This document shows, piece after piece, positions 28,007 to 35,046 of a DNA stretch of 64,000 bases. The translations under genes and the position numbers were made by a program. The notes beneath the pieces were generated by a model. That model had not been told where the DNA came from and ran no database searches. It saw only the letters and a program-made list of their open reading frames with translations. The stretch comes from Alkalimonas amylolytica (GTDB lineage Bacteria; Pseudomonadota; Gammaproteobacteria; Enterobacterales; Alteromonadaceae). Position 1 is the first letter of the stretch; each line of letters begins with the position of its first letter. The stretch is from NCBI RefSeq assembly GCF_900107845.1, contig NZ_FNRM01000003.1, positions 475,025-539,024 on the forward strand, written 5' to 3'.

Positions 28007-28731
28007 GGCTCCAGCCGGTAAATCACGTTCACCGATTGCTGAATACGGATGTGCTTCGGCAGCACCAGGCTGCTTTCAGCCATATCGGCACTGGCGCGCA
28101 TCTGCACCCCATAGACACCACTGCCCGCGCCAAAGCCAAAATCAGAGCTTAAGCTGCCCCAGCTTCGGCTACCTTCACTGATGGCAAAGACCGAGTGAAT
28201 GCCAGCTCCCTGAGCTTTTGCCAACCGTTCAGCGCGCTGACGGGCATCGGCCCCGGCCTTGGCCATCAGCTCCTGCTCCAGTTGCTCTTTCTTGCTGGTT
28301 TCAAACTGGCCCTGGATTGAGAAGATATGCGGCTGCTTGAATAAGTGATCCATAATAGCGATGTAATGCTCAATGCTGCGCAGCTGCACAAATACGGGCT
28401 GGGTCGCCGCATAACCGGTAATCACGCGGCTGCTGTAATCCTGATAAGTTGCCTCTTTGTTGATCTGAGCCGCTTCTATATCCCCCAGCTCCACCCCTTT
28501 GCTTTGTAAATAGCTTAGCAAGCTGCGCCCTTGCTGGTACACCGAACTGGTAGCCGCATCCGCTGTTTCGGCATTGGCGCGGATCACCAAGGAAATACGG
28601 GCCGAATCCGGCGCCACTTCCATTTGGGCAGAGCCGGTCACTGTTACAAAAGGAAAATCTGGCACCGGGCTGGCTTGAGTTGCAAACGGAATCAAGGCAC
28701 TTAGGGCCACAGTTACTAGCATGGTTCGCAT
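28003..28731 (-). CDS. SIMPL-domain (DUF541, YggE-like) periplasmic protein
   Basis: A 242-residue protein with a signal peptide (about 1-20) and a single SIMPL domain: FPFVTVTGSAQMEVAPDSARISL at the start and DARQRAERLAKAQGAGIHSV, both broken into typical segments, in the second half. E. coli YggE reduces oxidative stress effects by an unknown mechanism. It is monocistronic and convergent with the lipoprotein gene. Confidence 0.9.
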   Translation of the reverse strand: MRTMLVTVALSALIPFATQASPVPDFPFVTVTGSAQMEVAPDSARISLVIRANAETADAATSSVYQQGRSLLSYLQSKGVELGDIEAAQINKEATYQDYSSRVITGYAATQPVFVQLRSIEHYIAIMDHLFKQPHIFSIQGQFETSKKEQLEQELMAKAGADARQRAERLAKAQGAGIHSVFAISEGSRSWGSLSSDFGFGAGSGVYGVQMRASADMAESSLVLPKHIRIQQSVNVIYRLEP

Positions 28732-28805
28732 GGTAAAACCTCATCAAGAAACGCTGATATCTGGCCCAGCATAGCCAGGCAGCGTGAACCCTGCCTTAAC
28801 TGTTG

Positions 28806-28834
28806 GCCATCCAGCAATGCCGTTACTGGATGGC
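28806..28834. repeat. Inverted repeat between SIMPL and serpin genes
   Basis: A perfect 9-bp arm pair GCCATCCAG/CTGGATGGC with an 11-bp loop, 25 bp past the serpin stop. No T tract follows on either strand. It may protect the serpin mRNA 3' end; no function is proven. Confidence 0.4.
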
Positions 28835-28858
28835 AAGATGCAGAGTCAGAATCCGAAC

Positions 28859-30145
28859 TTAAGGCTGCAGTATACGTCCCATAAACAAAATGGAACCGGT
28901 GTCCTGCTCTTCAATCAGATAGATAAAGGGACGATTGACTGTCAGTACAGCCGGAGGTGGGGCACTGGTGACGCCCATCTCCACAGCAGTTGCCGCAGCT
29001 GCTTCAGTCCCATATTCATCCACATCAATGACAGCCTGATGCACCGCCGAGCCAACAAACAGAGATTGTGTACCATCGATACCGGAAAAGTCAGCACTGC
29101 CGGGTTGAAACGCCTCGTGCATACCGAAATCCTGCAACACGGTTTTTAAATTGAGTTCGTGTTGCCATTGAAACTTCGGCAGCTTCAGATCCACCAAATG
29201 CTCACTCAGTTGCTGACGGATCTGCTGCAGCCGATTCAGGTTCAGCTCAGCCTCAAAGGCGGCGAAGTTGCCTTCAGCCGGTACCAGCACCAGCATAGCA
29301 AACTGCTGATTGGCATAGGCTAAACGAATAACCTGATAGCCAGCACCTTCCGCATACAAGGCTCTAACTGCATTCTGCTGCATCAGCGGAACCTGTACTG
29401 CACTGCCATCCAAAAGGAAAAAGTCTGCCTGCTGGGTATCTGCTGGTTTAAATGGCTGCGCCCAGTTTGCTTTGAAAAACATGGTGTTTAACAACATCAG
29501 CCGGGTATCTGTGGTCACGCTGCCATCAGATAACAGTTCAGTAAGTTTGCCTTCGGTTTGTTCAGCTACCCAGTTGTTAATCGTTGATCTGGCTTTGTCA
29601 GGTTGCTCTTTAAAATCAATCTGATGCACACCTGCGTCGTAATGCACTGCCAACAGATCCAGGTACTCAGGCAGCACAACATAACTTTGCTCTAACCAGC
29701 TGGCCTGAGTGAGGTTGAAGGTGATAGGGTAATCACCTGTAGTGGCAGTCTCATGCAACCGTAACAGCAATTTATTGATGGCTGAGTGCAGTTGTTCATC
29801 CGGCAGCTGGAAATTTAGTGCCGTTGCCATTTCCGTAGCCGTCTGCTGACGGGCTCCGGCGTAGCTCATGGCCATCGCCAGTGATACAGACACAGGGGCA
29901 AAGAACAGGTTTTCATTTTTTCCGGCCTGCCACTGGTAAAGCTTTAAAGCAAAGTCATTGTTGTTATCAATGAACTGCTCAAATGCAGCCGCACTGATCT
30001 GGGGCTGCAAATCCCTGGGCAAGTTGGATTGACTGTACTGATAACCAACAGGCGCAGGCTCTTGTTGTACCGGTGGTGCAACAGAGTCCGAATCGCCGCA
30101 ACCTGTGATAACCAGCGCTGCAAAAACAAGGCTCAGATATCGCAT
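28859..30145 (-). CDS. Lipoprotein serpin (serine/cysteine protease inhibitor)
   Basis: A 428-residue exported protein with lipobox ITGC (Cys16) after a short signal. The serpin fold is clear: FFAPVSVSLAMAMSYAGARQQTATEMATAL split across its usual segments, LMLLNTMFFKANWAQPF, HQAVIDVDEYGTEAAAAT and NRPFIYLIEEQDTGSILFMGR. The hinge GTEAAAAT (379-386) has the small residues needed for loop insertion, so it should be inhibitory. By the usual loop length P1-P1' would be Thr393-Ser394. SD AAGGAGG precedes the ATG. Lipid anchoring would hold it at the outer membrane. Confidence 0.95.
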   Translation of the reverse strand: MRYLSLVFAALVITGCGDSDSVAPPVQQEPAPVGYQYSQSNLPRDLQPQISAAAFEQFIDNNNDFALKLYQWQAGKNENLFFAPVSVSLAMAMSYAGARQQTATEMATALNFQLPDEQLHSAINKLLLRLHETATTGDYPITFNLTQASWLEQSYVVLPEYLDLLAVHYDAGVHQIDFKEQPDKARSTINNWVAEQTEGKLTELLSDGSVTTDTRLMLLNTMFFKANWAQPFKPADTQQADFFLLDGSAVQVPLMQQNAVRALYAEGAGYQVIRLAYANQQFAMLVLVPAEGNFAAFEAELNLNRLQQIRQQLSEHLVDLKLPKFQWQHELNLKTVLQDFGMHEAFQPGSADFSGIDGTQSLFVGSAVHQAVIDVDEYGTEAAAATAVEMGVTSAPPPAVLTVNRPFIYLIEEQDTGSILFMGRILQP

Positions 30146-30281
30146 CGCATCCTCCTTAATAATGAGCTATGAGTTTAGACGCCAGATAGAGACATCAGTA
30201 TAGGCCTGCGCACCGTGAAAACTGTGATTAAGTGTTATAGAATCTATCGCATTCTGTACTTCCTAAATGATTGAGATTGCT

Positions 30282-30665
30282 ATGCTCCAAGGCATTCATC
30301 ACCTGGCCATTATTTGCTCCGATTATCAGCGCTCAAAAACCTTCTATCATCAGCTGTTGCAACTACCTATCCTGGCAGAAAACTACCGGGCAGAGCGCAA
30401 CTCCTGGAAGCTGGATTTGCAACTGCCGGACGGCAGTCAGCTGGAGCTGTTTTCTTTCCCGGCCCCGCCGCCAAGGCCGAGCCAACCCGAAGCGCAAGGA
30501 CTGCGTCATTTAGCCTTTGTGGTGGAGGATGTCGCCAAGGTGAAAGCTTATCTGGAACAGCAAGGTGTCGCCGTCGAGCCCATTCGCATCGATCCCTACA
30601 CCGACAAAGCCTTCACCTTCTTTCAGGATCCGGATGGATTGCCACTGGAGCTGTATCAGGCTTAG
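30282..30665 (+). CDS. yaeR: VOC superfamily protein YaeR
   Basis: A 127-residue glyoxalase/bleomycin-resistance fold protein closely resembling E. coli YaeR: IHHLAIICSDYQRSKTFYH at the start, ELFSFPAPPPRPSQPEA, GLRHLAFVVEDV, and TFFQDPDGLPLELYQ at the end. Metal ligands would be His and Glu in HHLAI, LELF, LRHLA and LELY. The activity of YaeR is not established. I start at the Met directly before LQGIHH; an ATG five codons earlier is in frame. Confidence 0.9.
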   Translation: MLQGIHHLAIICSDYQRSKTFYHQLLQLPILAENYRAERNSWKLDLQLPDGSQLELFSFPAPPPRPSQPEAQGLRHLAFVVEDVAKVKAYLEQQGVAVEPIRIDPYTDKAFTFFQDPDGLPLELYQA

Positions 30666-30821
30666 TTATATTTCAGTTTGCAGTTAATTTTGCAAAATAT
30701 AGTGTTTTTCTGTGTACGCAGACAGGATTAAATTGACACTAAAAACCCAAGCATTTAACATCCCGGAAACAATAGAGAGGTAAAGTTTAAAAACCTAGAT
30801 TTTCAGCAAAGGGACTTATAA

Positions 30822-31727
30822 ATGGCTTCATCACTACCGCTTGGCTTCAATTCATATAATGAACAAAACCTTCGTCGTCGTTTGTCTCATCTAATTAATC
30901 AAGACCGTCTGTTCAGGGCAATTGATGATGATATTTCTCTTGTTGGTGCTGGAGTTATGTTCATTGATAGTCGAGGTACTGCGGTCACCCTAAGGGAATT
31001 TGAACCACTTTGTTTTATTAAACCAGTAAATATTGTGCTTCGTGAGCCACCTATAGGCCTTTCCGCATCAACTTATATATCTGAAGTAAAGAATAACCCA
31101 CGAGAAAGTCGTATAGTATCTGAAGCCGCAGGGGCTGTTTTATCATGTGGTGCCGCAGCCCTTAGCTGGTTTGTCGTTTTTACATCTGGCGCTGCAATTC
31201 CTTTCAGTGGTGGTAGTTCGAGTGTTTTCACTGTAATGGCCTATGGCGCAGCAGCTGCAAGCTCCATACAGTGCGGCAACAGCATCATGCGAACTAGAAA
31301 CGAGATTGTAGCCCCAAACAGAAACGACGAGCTTGATAGCGAACTTTGGTACCAAAACGCAACTATGGCACTTGATATAATCTCCATCGGTGGGGCGACC
31401 ACTGCTGGTTTAATGACTATACGTGGTATCAAAGTTCTTAATGCTAGCGGTATCCCAACCCGCGAAGCATTACAAGGCTTGAACCGTCAACAACGTCGGC
31501 GCTTGTCCAGAGAAATAGCCCGCTCAAATGCACCAGGCATTTCAAACTCTACCCTCAAAATGATGGAAAGAGCCGGCCAGATTGAGCGTCGCTATTCCAA
31601 TGCGGCAATTCAAGCAACAACACTTCGTCAAATCAAAGATGCAACAGGTGCAGGTCTGGCATATGCTGGAAGTGCTCTCGGGGGTAGCTTTAGACAATTA
31701 GCGATTGTAGTAGTTAAGGAAGAATAG
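30822..31727 (+). CDS. Unknown protein with glycine-rich membrane segments
   Basis: A 301-residue protein I cannot assign to a functional family. Residues 1-100 look soluble, with GAGVMFIDSRGTAVTL and REFEPLCFI. Residues about 103-155 form two Gly/Ala/Ser-rich hydrophobic helices, and another hydrophobic helix lies near 183-203. A basic stretch follows (LNRQQRRRLSREIARS), then a Gly-rich tail. From memory, similar proteins in Pseudomonas carry an unreliable 'NAD synthetase' label, perhaps because of the SGGSSS string; no NadE motifs are present. Base composition is more A+T-rich than the flanks. Its stop overlaps the next start. A membrane-active toxin is one possibility, unproven. Confidence 0.75.
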   Translation: MASSLPLGFNSYNEQNLRRRLSHLINQDRLFRAIDDDISLVGAGVMFIDSRGTAVTLREFEPLCFIKPVNIVLREPPIGLSASTYISEVKNNPRESRIVSEAAGAVLSCGAAALSWFVVFTSGAAIPFSGGSSSVFTVMAYGAAAASSIQCGNSIMRTRNEIVAPNRNDELDSELWYQNATMALDIISIGGATTAGLMTIRGIKVLNASGIPTREALQGLNRQQRRRLSREIARSNAPGISNSTLKMMERAGQIERRYSNAAIQATTLRQIKDATGAGLAYAGSALGGSFRQLAIVVVKEE

Positions 31728-32209
31728 TGTCCAAAAAGAAAAGTCACCAAAATAGAAGCGTCTTACCAGAGTATCAGATGCTCCCAACTGGTATCTGGCA
31801 TATGCTTACGGCCGTTTTATTGATGGTTATTTGCCTCTCACTCGCGGTGTTCTTGACATCCTCCTTGCTGTCGTCTTGGTTAAATGAGCACTCACTGGTC
31901 TACTTTGAGCTTGGTTCAATAGTCATACTGATGCTTATCCTGGCAACAGCAACCTTTTTGGTCACAAGAGGAAGGTCCGTTTTCCATGGGTTTCTGATTT
32001 GGTTTAACAGAGCATGCCTTACCACTTTGCTTGTCGGTACCTTGCTTGCCTTCCTTGCTGGCACATATGGCGTTGGCTTAACTGGATTGGTAGGAATAAC
32101 TATGGCTAGTCTCGCACATCAATTGTATGGTTCTTCAAAATACCGCCAAGGCGTAGAGCACTACCGAAAAATTTGGAGCTACCATCGTTCAGTCGGCTCT
32201 CAAAAGTGA
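31727..32209 (+). CDS. Small multi-pass membrane protein, partner of preceding gene
   Basis: A 160-residue protein with about four hydrophobic helices (near 22-48, 60-80, 92-118 and 118-135) and charged ends (MSKKKSHQNRSV, HYRKIWSYHRSV). The GTG start shares its first G with the TAG stop of the upstream gene (TAGTG), so it is translationally coupled to that gene. No family recognised. Its size, topology and coupling would fit an immunity or partner protein. An intrinsic terminator follows. Confidence 0.75.
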   Translation: MSKKKSHQNRSVLPEYQMLPTGIWHMLTAVLLMVICLSLAVFLTSSLLSSWLNEHSLVYFELGSIVILMLILATATFLVTRGRSVFHGFLIWFNRACLTTLLVGTLLAFLAGTYGVGLTGLVGITMASLAHQLYGSSKYRQGVEHYRKIWSYHRSVGSQK

Positions 32210-32262
32210 AAACAGCCAGATAGCTTCACTCCATGCATGCTTTAATGCCCTAAATTCACGAT

Positions 32263-32286
32263 AGCCGGCCCTGTGCCGGCTTTTTT
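32263..32286 (+). terminator. Intrinsic terminator of the two-gene unknown unit
   Basis: A perfect 7-bp stem AGCCGGC/GCCGGCT with loop CCTGT, followed by a run of T. It lies 54 bp past the membrane-protein stop and separates this unit from the PadR operon. Confidence 0.88.
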
Positions 32287-32318
32287 GTGGCTGGTACAAA
32301 AAATAACCATTATCACGC

Positions 32319-32348
32319 TTGACACCGTTACTGTGTGTCACCTAGTAT
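32319..32348 (+). promoter_or_regulatory. Promoter of the padR operon
   Basis: A perfect TTGACA, 18 bp, then TAGTAT. Start would be near 32355, inside or at the edge of the palindrome described next, so repressor binding there would block transcription. Confidence 0.65.
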
Positions 32349-32357
32349 ATGATTACT

Positions 32358-32380
32358 GTGTCACATACAGTATGTGACAC
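32358..32380 (+). promoter_or_regulatory. Predicted PadR operator (perfect 23-bp palindrome)
   Basis: Arms GTGTCACATAC and GTATGTGACAC around a single central A, a perfect dyad. The outer flanks extend the symmetry imperfectly (TACT and CAGTA). A related half-site, TGTGTGTCAC, lies in the promoter spacer at about 32331-32340. The place just downstream of the -10 box and before a PadR gene fits autorepression. Confidence 0.75.
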
Positions 32381-32400
32381 ACAGTAAGCAGGAACCAACA

Positions 32401-32730
32401 ATGACCACAGCGCAACTGGACAAAATGCGGCTGGAACTGCGGCGCGGCGTGCTGGTACTGGCAGTACTGGGTTCGCTGAAAGCCCCCCACTACGGCTACT
32501 CGCTGCGCAAGCAACTGCAGGACGCTGGCATCGATATCGATGAAGGCACCCTGTACCCGCTGGTACGACGGCTGGCCGATCAGGGCCTGCTGGACAGCGA
32601 ATGGCGCCAGGGGGAAGGCCGGGAGCGGCGCTATTACCAGCTATCGGAAGTAGGAGCGGAGTTGCTGACGCAGCTAACGCAGGAATGGCAACAACTGAAT
32701 AAGGCCTTAGGGCCACTACTGGAGCACTAG
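32401..32730 (+). CDS. PadR family transcriptional regulator
   Basis: A 109-residue winged-helix protein: LRRGVLVLAVLGSLKAPHYGYS, DEGTLYPLVRRLADQGLLDSEW and GRERRYYQLSEVG are the PadR hallmarks, with a short C-terminal dimerisation helix. SD AGGAA precedes the ATG. The downstream gene starts 2 bp later and encodes a HAAS-type membrane protein, the usual PadR partner. Ligand unknown. It most likely represses its own operon through the palindrome at 32358-32380. Confidence 0.93.
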   Translation: MTTAQLDKMRLELRRGVLVLAVLGSLKAPHYGYSLRKQLQDAGIDIDEGTLYPLVRRLADQGLLDSEWRQGEGRERRYYQLSEVGAELLTQLTQEWQQLNKALGPLLEH

Positions 32731-32732
32731 CC

Positions 32733-33668
32733 ATGGACTTACTGGAACGCTATTTAGCCGCCGTGCAGCAAGAATTGCCTGCCGACAAGCAGCAGGATGT
32801 GACACGCGAATTGAAAGCAAACATTCTTGATCAGGTGGATGCGCTACGCGAACAAACACCAGAGCAATCCGATGAAGAGCACTTGTTGCAAGTGCTGCAA
32901 GAGTTGGGGCCCCCCAAACAGATGGCCTATCAGTTTCATCCGCCACAACCCTTGATCCGAGCCGATCTGATACCATTATTTCGCTTTACCCTTTTTATGG
33001 TGTTGGGCATTATTTTTCTGATTAATCTGGTGCAATCGACCCTGCTCTGGCTAGGGCATGAGCAGATGGGGCTGCTTTTGCTGTTAAAACACATGGGTAG
33101 TGGATTTATTGGCGATGCAACCTTAGCGTTTACAGCAATCACGTTGGGGTTTTGGTCGATGAGCCTGGAGCAAAAAACGCGTTGCACGGCACAACAGAGC
33201 TGGGACCCGTTACAGCTACCGCAACTGAATCACCGCTGGCAACGGATCTCATTGAGTGATGTATTTCACGATTTGGCGACCTACCTCTTTTTGCTCATTT
33301 TGATTTGGTATCCGCTGTGGGGTGAGGTCGTCATGTCCGTAGAACTCAGTATGGGTAGTCGTTTTCTACTGCAAGCCTTTAGCCCCTTGCTGCTGCTTGG
33401 TATCGCACTCAGTCTTTGGCAACTCAAACAGCGCTACTGGACTGAAGCTTTGCTGAAATGCAACCTGGTACTAAATGCCTTACTGGTGACTGCAATTTTA
33501 ATCCTGGCCTGGACCAGTCCGTTTTTCAGCAGTGTGCCAGAACAGCTGTCCTGGATAACGGCTGAGCAACTGGAGCGCAGCATGACGATTAGCTTGCTGA
33601 TCATTGCCCTCTTTCCTGGTTGGGAAGTCATTCGTGACTGGCAACGCTTGCAGAAAGTGAGGGCGTAA
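32733..33668 (+). CDS. HAAS-domain (DUF1700-like) membrane protein
   Basis: A 311-residue protein. The N-terminal helical HAAS region (about 1-60: LLERYLAAVQQELPADKQQDV, shown in two parts in the family, and LQVLQELGPPKQMAYQF) is typical of proteins encoded next to PadR regulators. About six transmembrane helices follow (near 80-100, 105-140, 180-205, 210-230, 240-262 and 280-300). Its role is probably signalling or membrane-stress sensing through PadR; the family is poorly characterised. Confidence 0.82.
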   Translation: MDLLERYLAAVQQELPADKQQDVTRELKANILDQVDALREQTPEQSDEEHLLQVLQELGPPKQMAYQFHPPQPLIRADLIPLFRFTLFMVLGIIFLINLVQSTLLWLGHEQMGLLLLLKHMGSGFIGDATLAFTAITLGFWSMSLEQKTRCTAQQSWDPLQLPQLNHRWQRISLSDVFHDLATYLFLLILIWYPLWGEVVMSVELSMGSRFLLQAFSPLLLLGIALSLWQLKQRYWTEALLKCNLVLNALLVTAILILAWTSPFFSSVPEQLSWITAEQLERSMTISLLIIALFPGWEVIRDWQRLQKVRA

Positions 33669-33686
33669 CACTCAGTCAGCCCATAA

Positions 33687-33714
33687 AACAGGCAGCCCGT
33701 ACTGCCTGTTTTTT
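33687..33714 (+). terminator. Intrinsic terminator of the padR operon
   Basis: A perfect 9-bp stem AACAGGCAG/CTGCCTGTT with loop CCCGTA and a T run, 18 bp past the stop. Confidence 0.92.
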
Positions 33715-33798
33715 AGTTAAAAACCAGCAAAGCGTCCTACGAAATACCAACGCTATGGTAGTCTATGACCCAATGTATCAGTAAGCACAAAGCCTTGT

Positions 33799-35046
33799 AT
33801 GAAAATCATTCACACCTCCGACTGGCACCTCGGCCAAAGCTTTTTCACCAAAAGCCGCAAAGCTGAGCATCAGGCGTTTTTGCACTGGCTGCTGGACCAA
33901 GCTGAACAACAACAGGTCGATGCCATTCTGGTAGCCGGTGATGTGTTTGATACCGGCACGCCGCCCAGCTATGCCCGCGAGTTGTACAACGAGTTCGTGG
34001 TGAGCTGCAACCGGCTGGGCGTTTGCCTGGTGGTGCTGGCTGGCAATCACGACTCGGTATCGGTATTGAATGAATCGCGTCAGCTGCTGGCTTGCCTGAA
34101 TACCTATGTGGTGGCAAGTGTCACCGATGAACCAGCACAACAACTGCTGACCTTGCCTAAACGCGATGGCAGCCCAGGTGCCCTGCTGTGCGCCGTGCCT
34201 TTTGTCCGGCCGCGCGATGTGCTGCAAAGCCAGGCCGGGGACAGTGGCCTGGCCAAGCGCCAGGCGCTGGGGGAAGCCATTCAGCAGCATTACCAACAAC
34301 TTTATCAGTTGGCCGTTCACAAGCGCACGGAACTGGCGCTTGCGCTGCCCATTATTGCCAGCGGGCACTTAAGCGCTGTAGGCGTTAGCCAGTCCGAATC
34401 GGTGCGGGATATTTACATTGGTACTTTGGATGGCTTTGCCGCTGATGCTTTTCCCCCGGCCGATTACATTGCACTGGGCCATATTCACCGGTCTCAGATC
34501 GTGGGTAAAAAGCCACACATCCGCTACAGCGGCTCGCCCATTCCACTGAGTTTCGATGAACTCGGCAGCGCCAAACAAGTACTGCTGGTGCAATTTAGCA
34601 AGGATCAGCTGGATAAAGTGACGCCGCTGGAAGTACCGCGCTTTCAGCCGATGGCGCTGTTAAAAGGCAACCTGAGCCAGCTTGAACAGCAACTGGCTGA
34701 TTACCCTGCTAGCACCGGTCTGGCAGAAACTGACCGCGTCACCTGGCTCAGCATTGAAGTAGCGCTGGATGATTACTTGTCGGATTTGCAGCAGCGCATT
34801 CAGGCGCTCTGTGCCGATAAAGCGGTGGAAGTACTGCAGCTACGCCGGGCCCGCACCGCAAGGCGTCAGGCCCTGGAGCAGCAGCAAAAAGAAACCCTGA
34901 GCGAACTGACACCCAAGGAAGTATTTGCCCGGCGTCTTGAGCTGGAAAGCTTTGACGACGATACAGCCAAGGCGAGAAAAGAACGGCTGGAGCAACTATT
35001 CCAACAGATGCTGGCAGAGGTGCAAGCCGGGGAGACATCGGCATGA
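33799..35046 (+). CDS. sbcD: Nuclease subunit SbcD
   Basis: A 415-residue Mre11-type metallophosphoesterase. Phosphodiesterase motifs are clear: HTSDWHLGQ, VAGDVFDTGTPP, VVLAGNHDSV, ASGHLSAVG and ALGHIHRSQ. With SbcC it cleaves hairpins and blocked DNA ends. The C-terminal part (about 340-415) is the capping and SbcC-binding region. The stop overlaps the sbcC start by 4 bp (ATGA), so the two are coupled. Confidence 0.96.
   Translation: MKIIHTSDWHLGQSFFTKSRKAEHQAFLHWLLDQAEQQQVDAILVAGDVFDTGTPPSYARELYNEFVVSCNRLGVCLVVLAGNHDSVSVLNESRQLLACLNTYVVASVTDEPAQQLLTLPKRDGSPGALLCAVPFVRPRDVLQSQAGDSGLAKRQALGEAIQQHYQQLYQLAVHKRTELALALPIIASGHLSAVGVSQSESVRDIYIGTLDGFAADAFPPADYIALGHIHRSQIVGKKPHIRYSGSPIPLSFDELGSAKQVLLVQFSKDQLDKVTPLEVPRFQPMALLKGNLSQLEQQLADYPASTGLAETDRVTWLSIEVALDDYLSDLQQRIQALCADKAVEVLQLRRARTARRQALEQQQKETLSELTPKEVFARRLELESFDDDTAKARKERLEQLFQQMLAEVQAGETSA

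Noticed and set aside
30822-31727. NAD synthetase
   Set aside because: The string SGGSSS recalls the PP-loop SGGxDS of NadE, but it lies in a hydrophobic Gly/Ala/Ser helix, lacks the Asp, and no other NadE motif is present.
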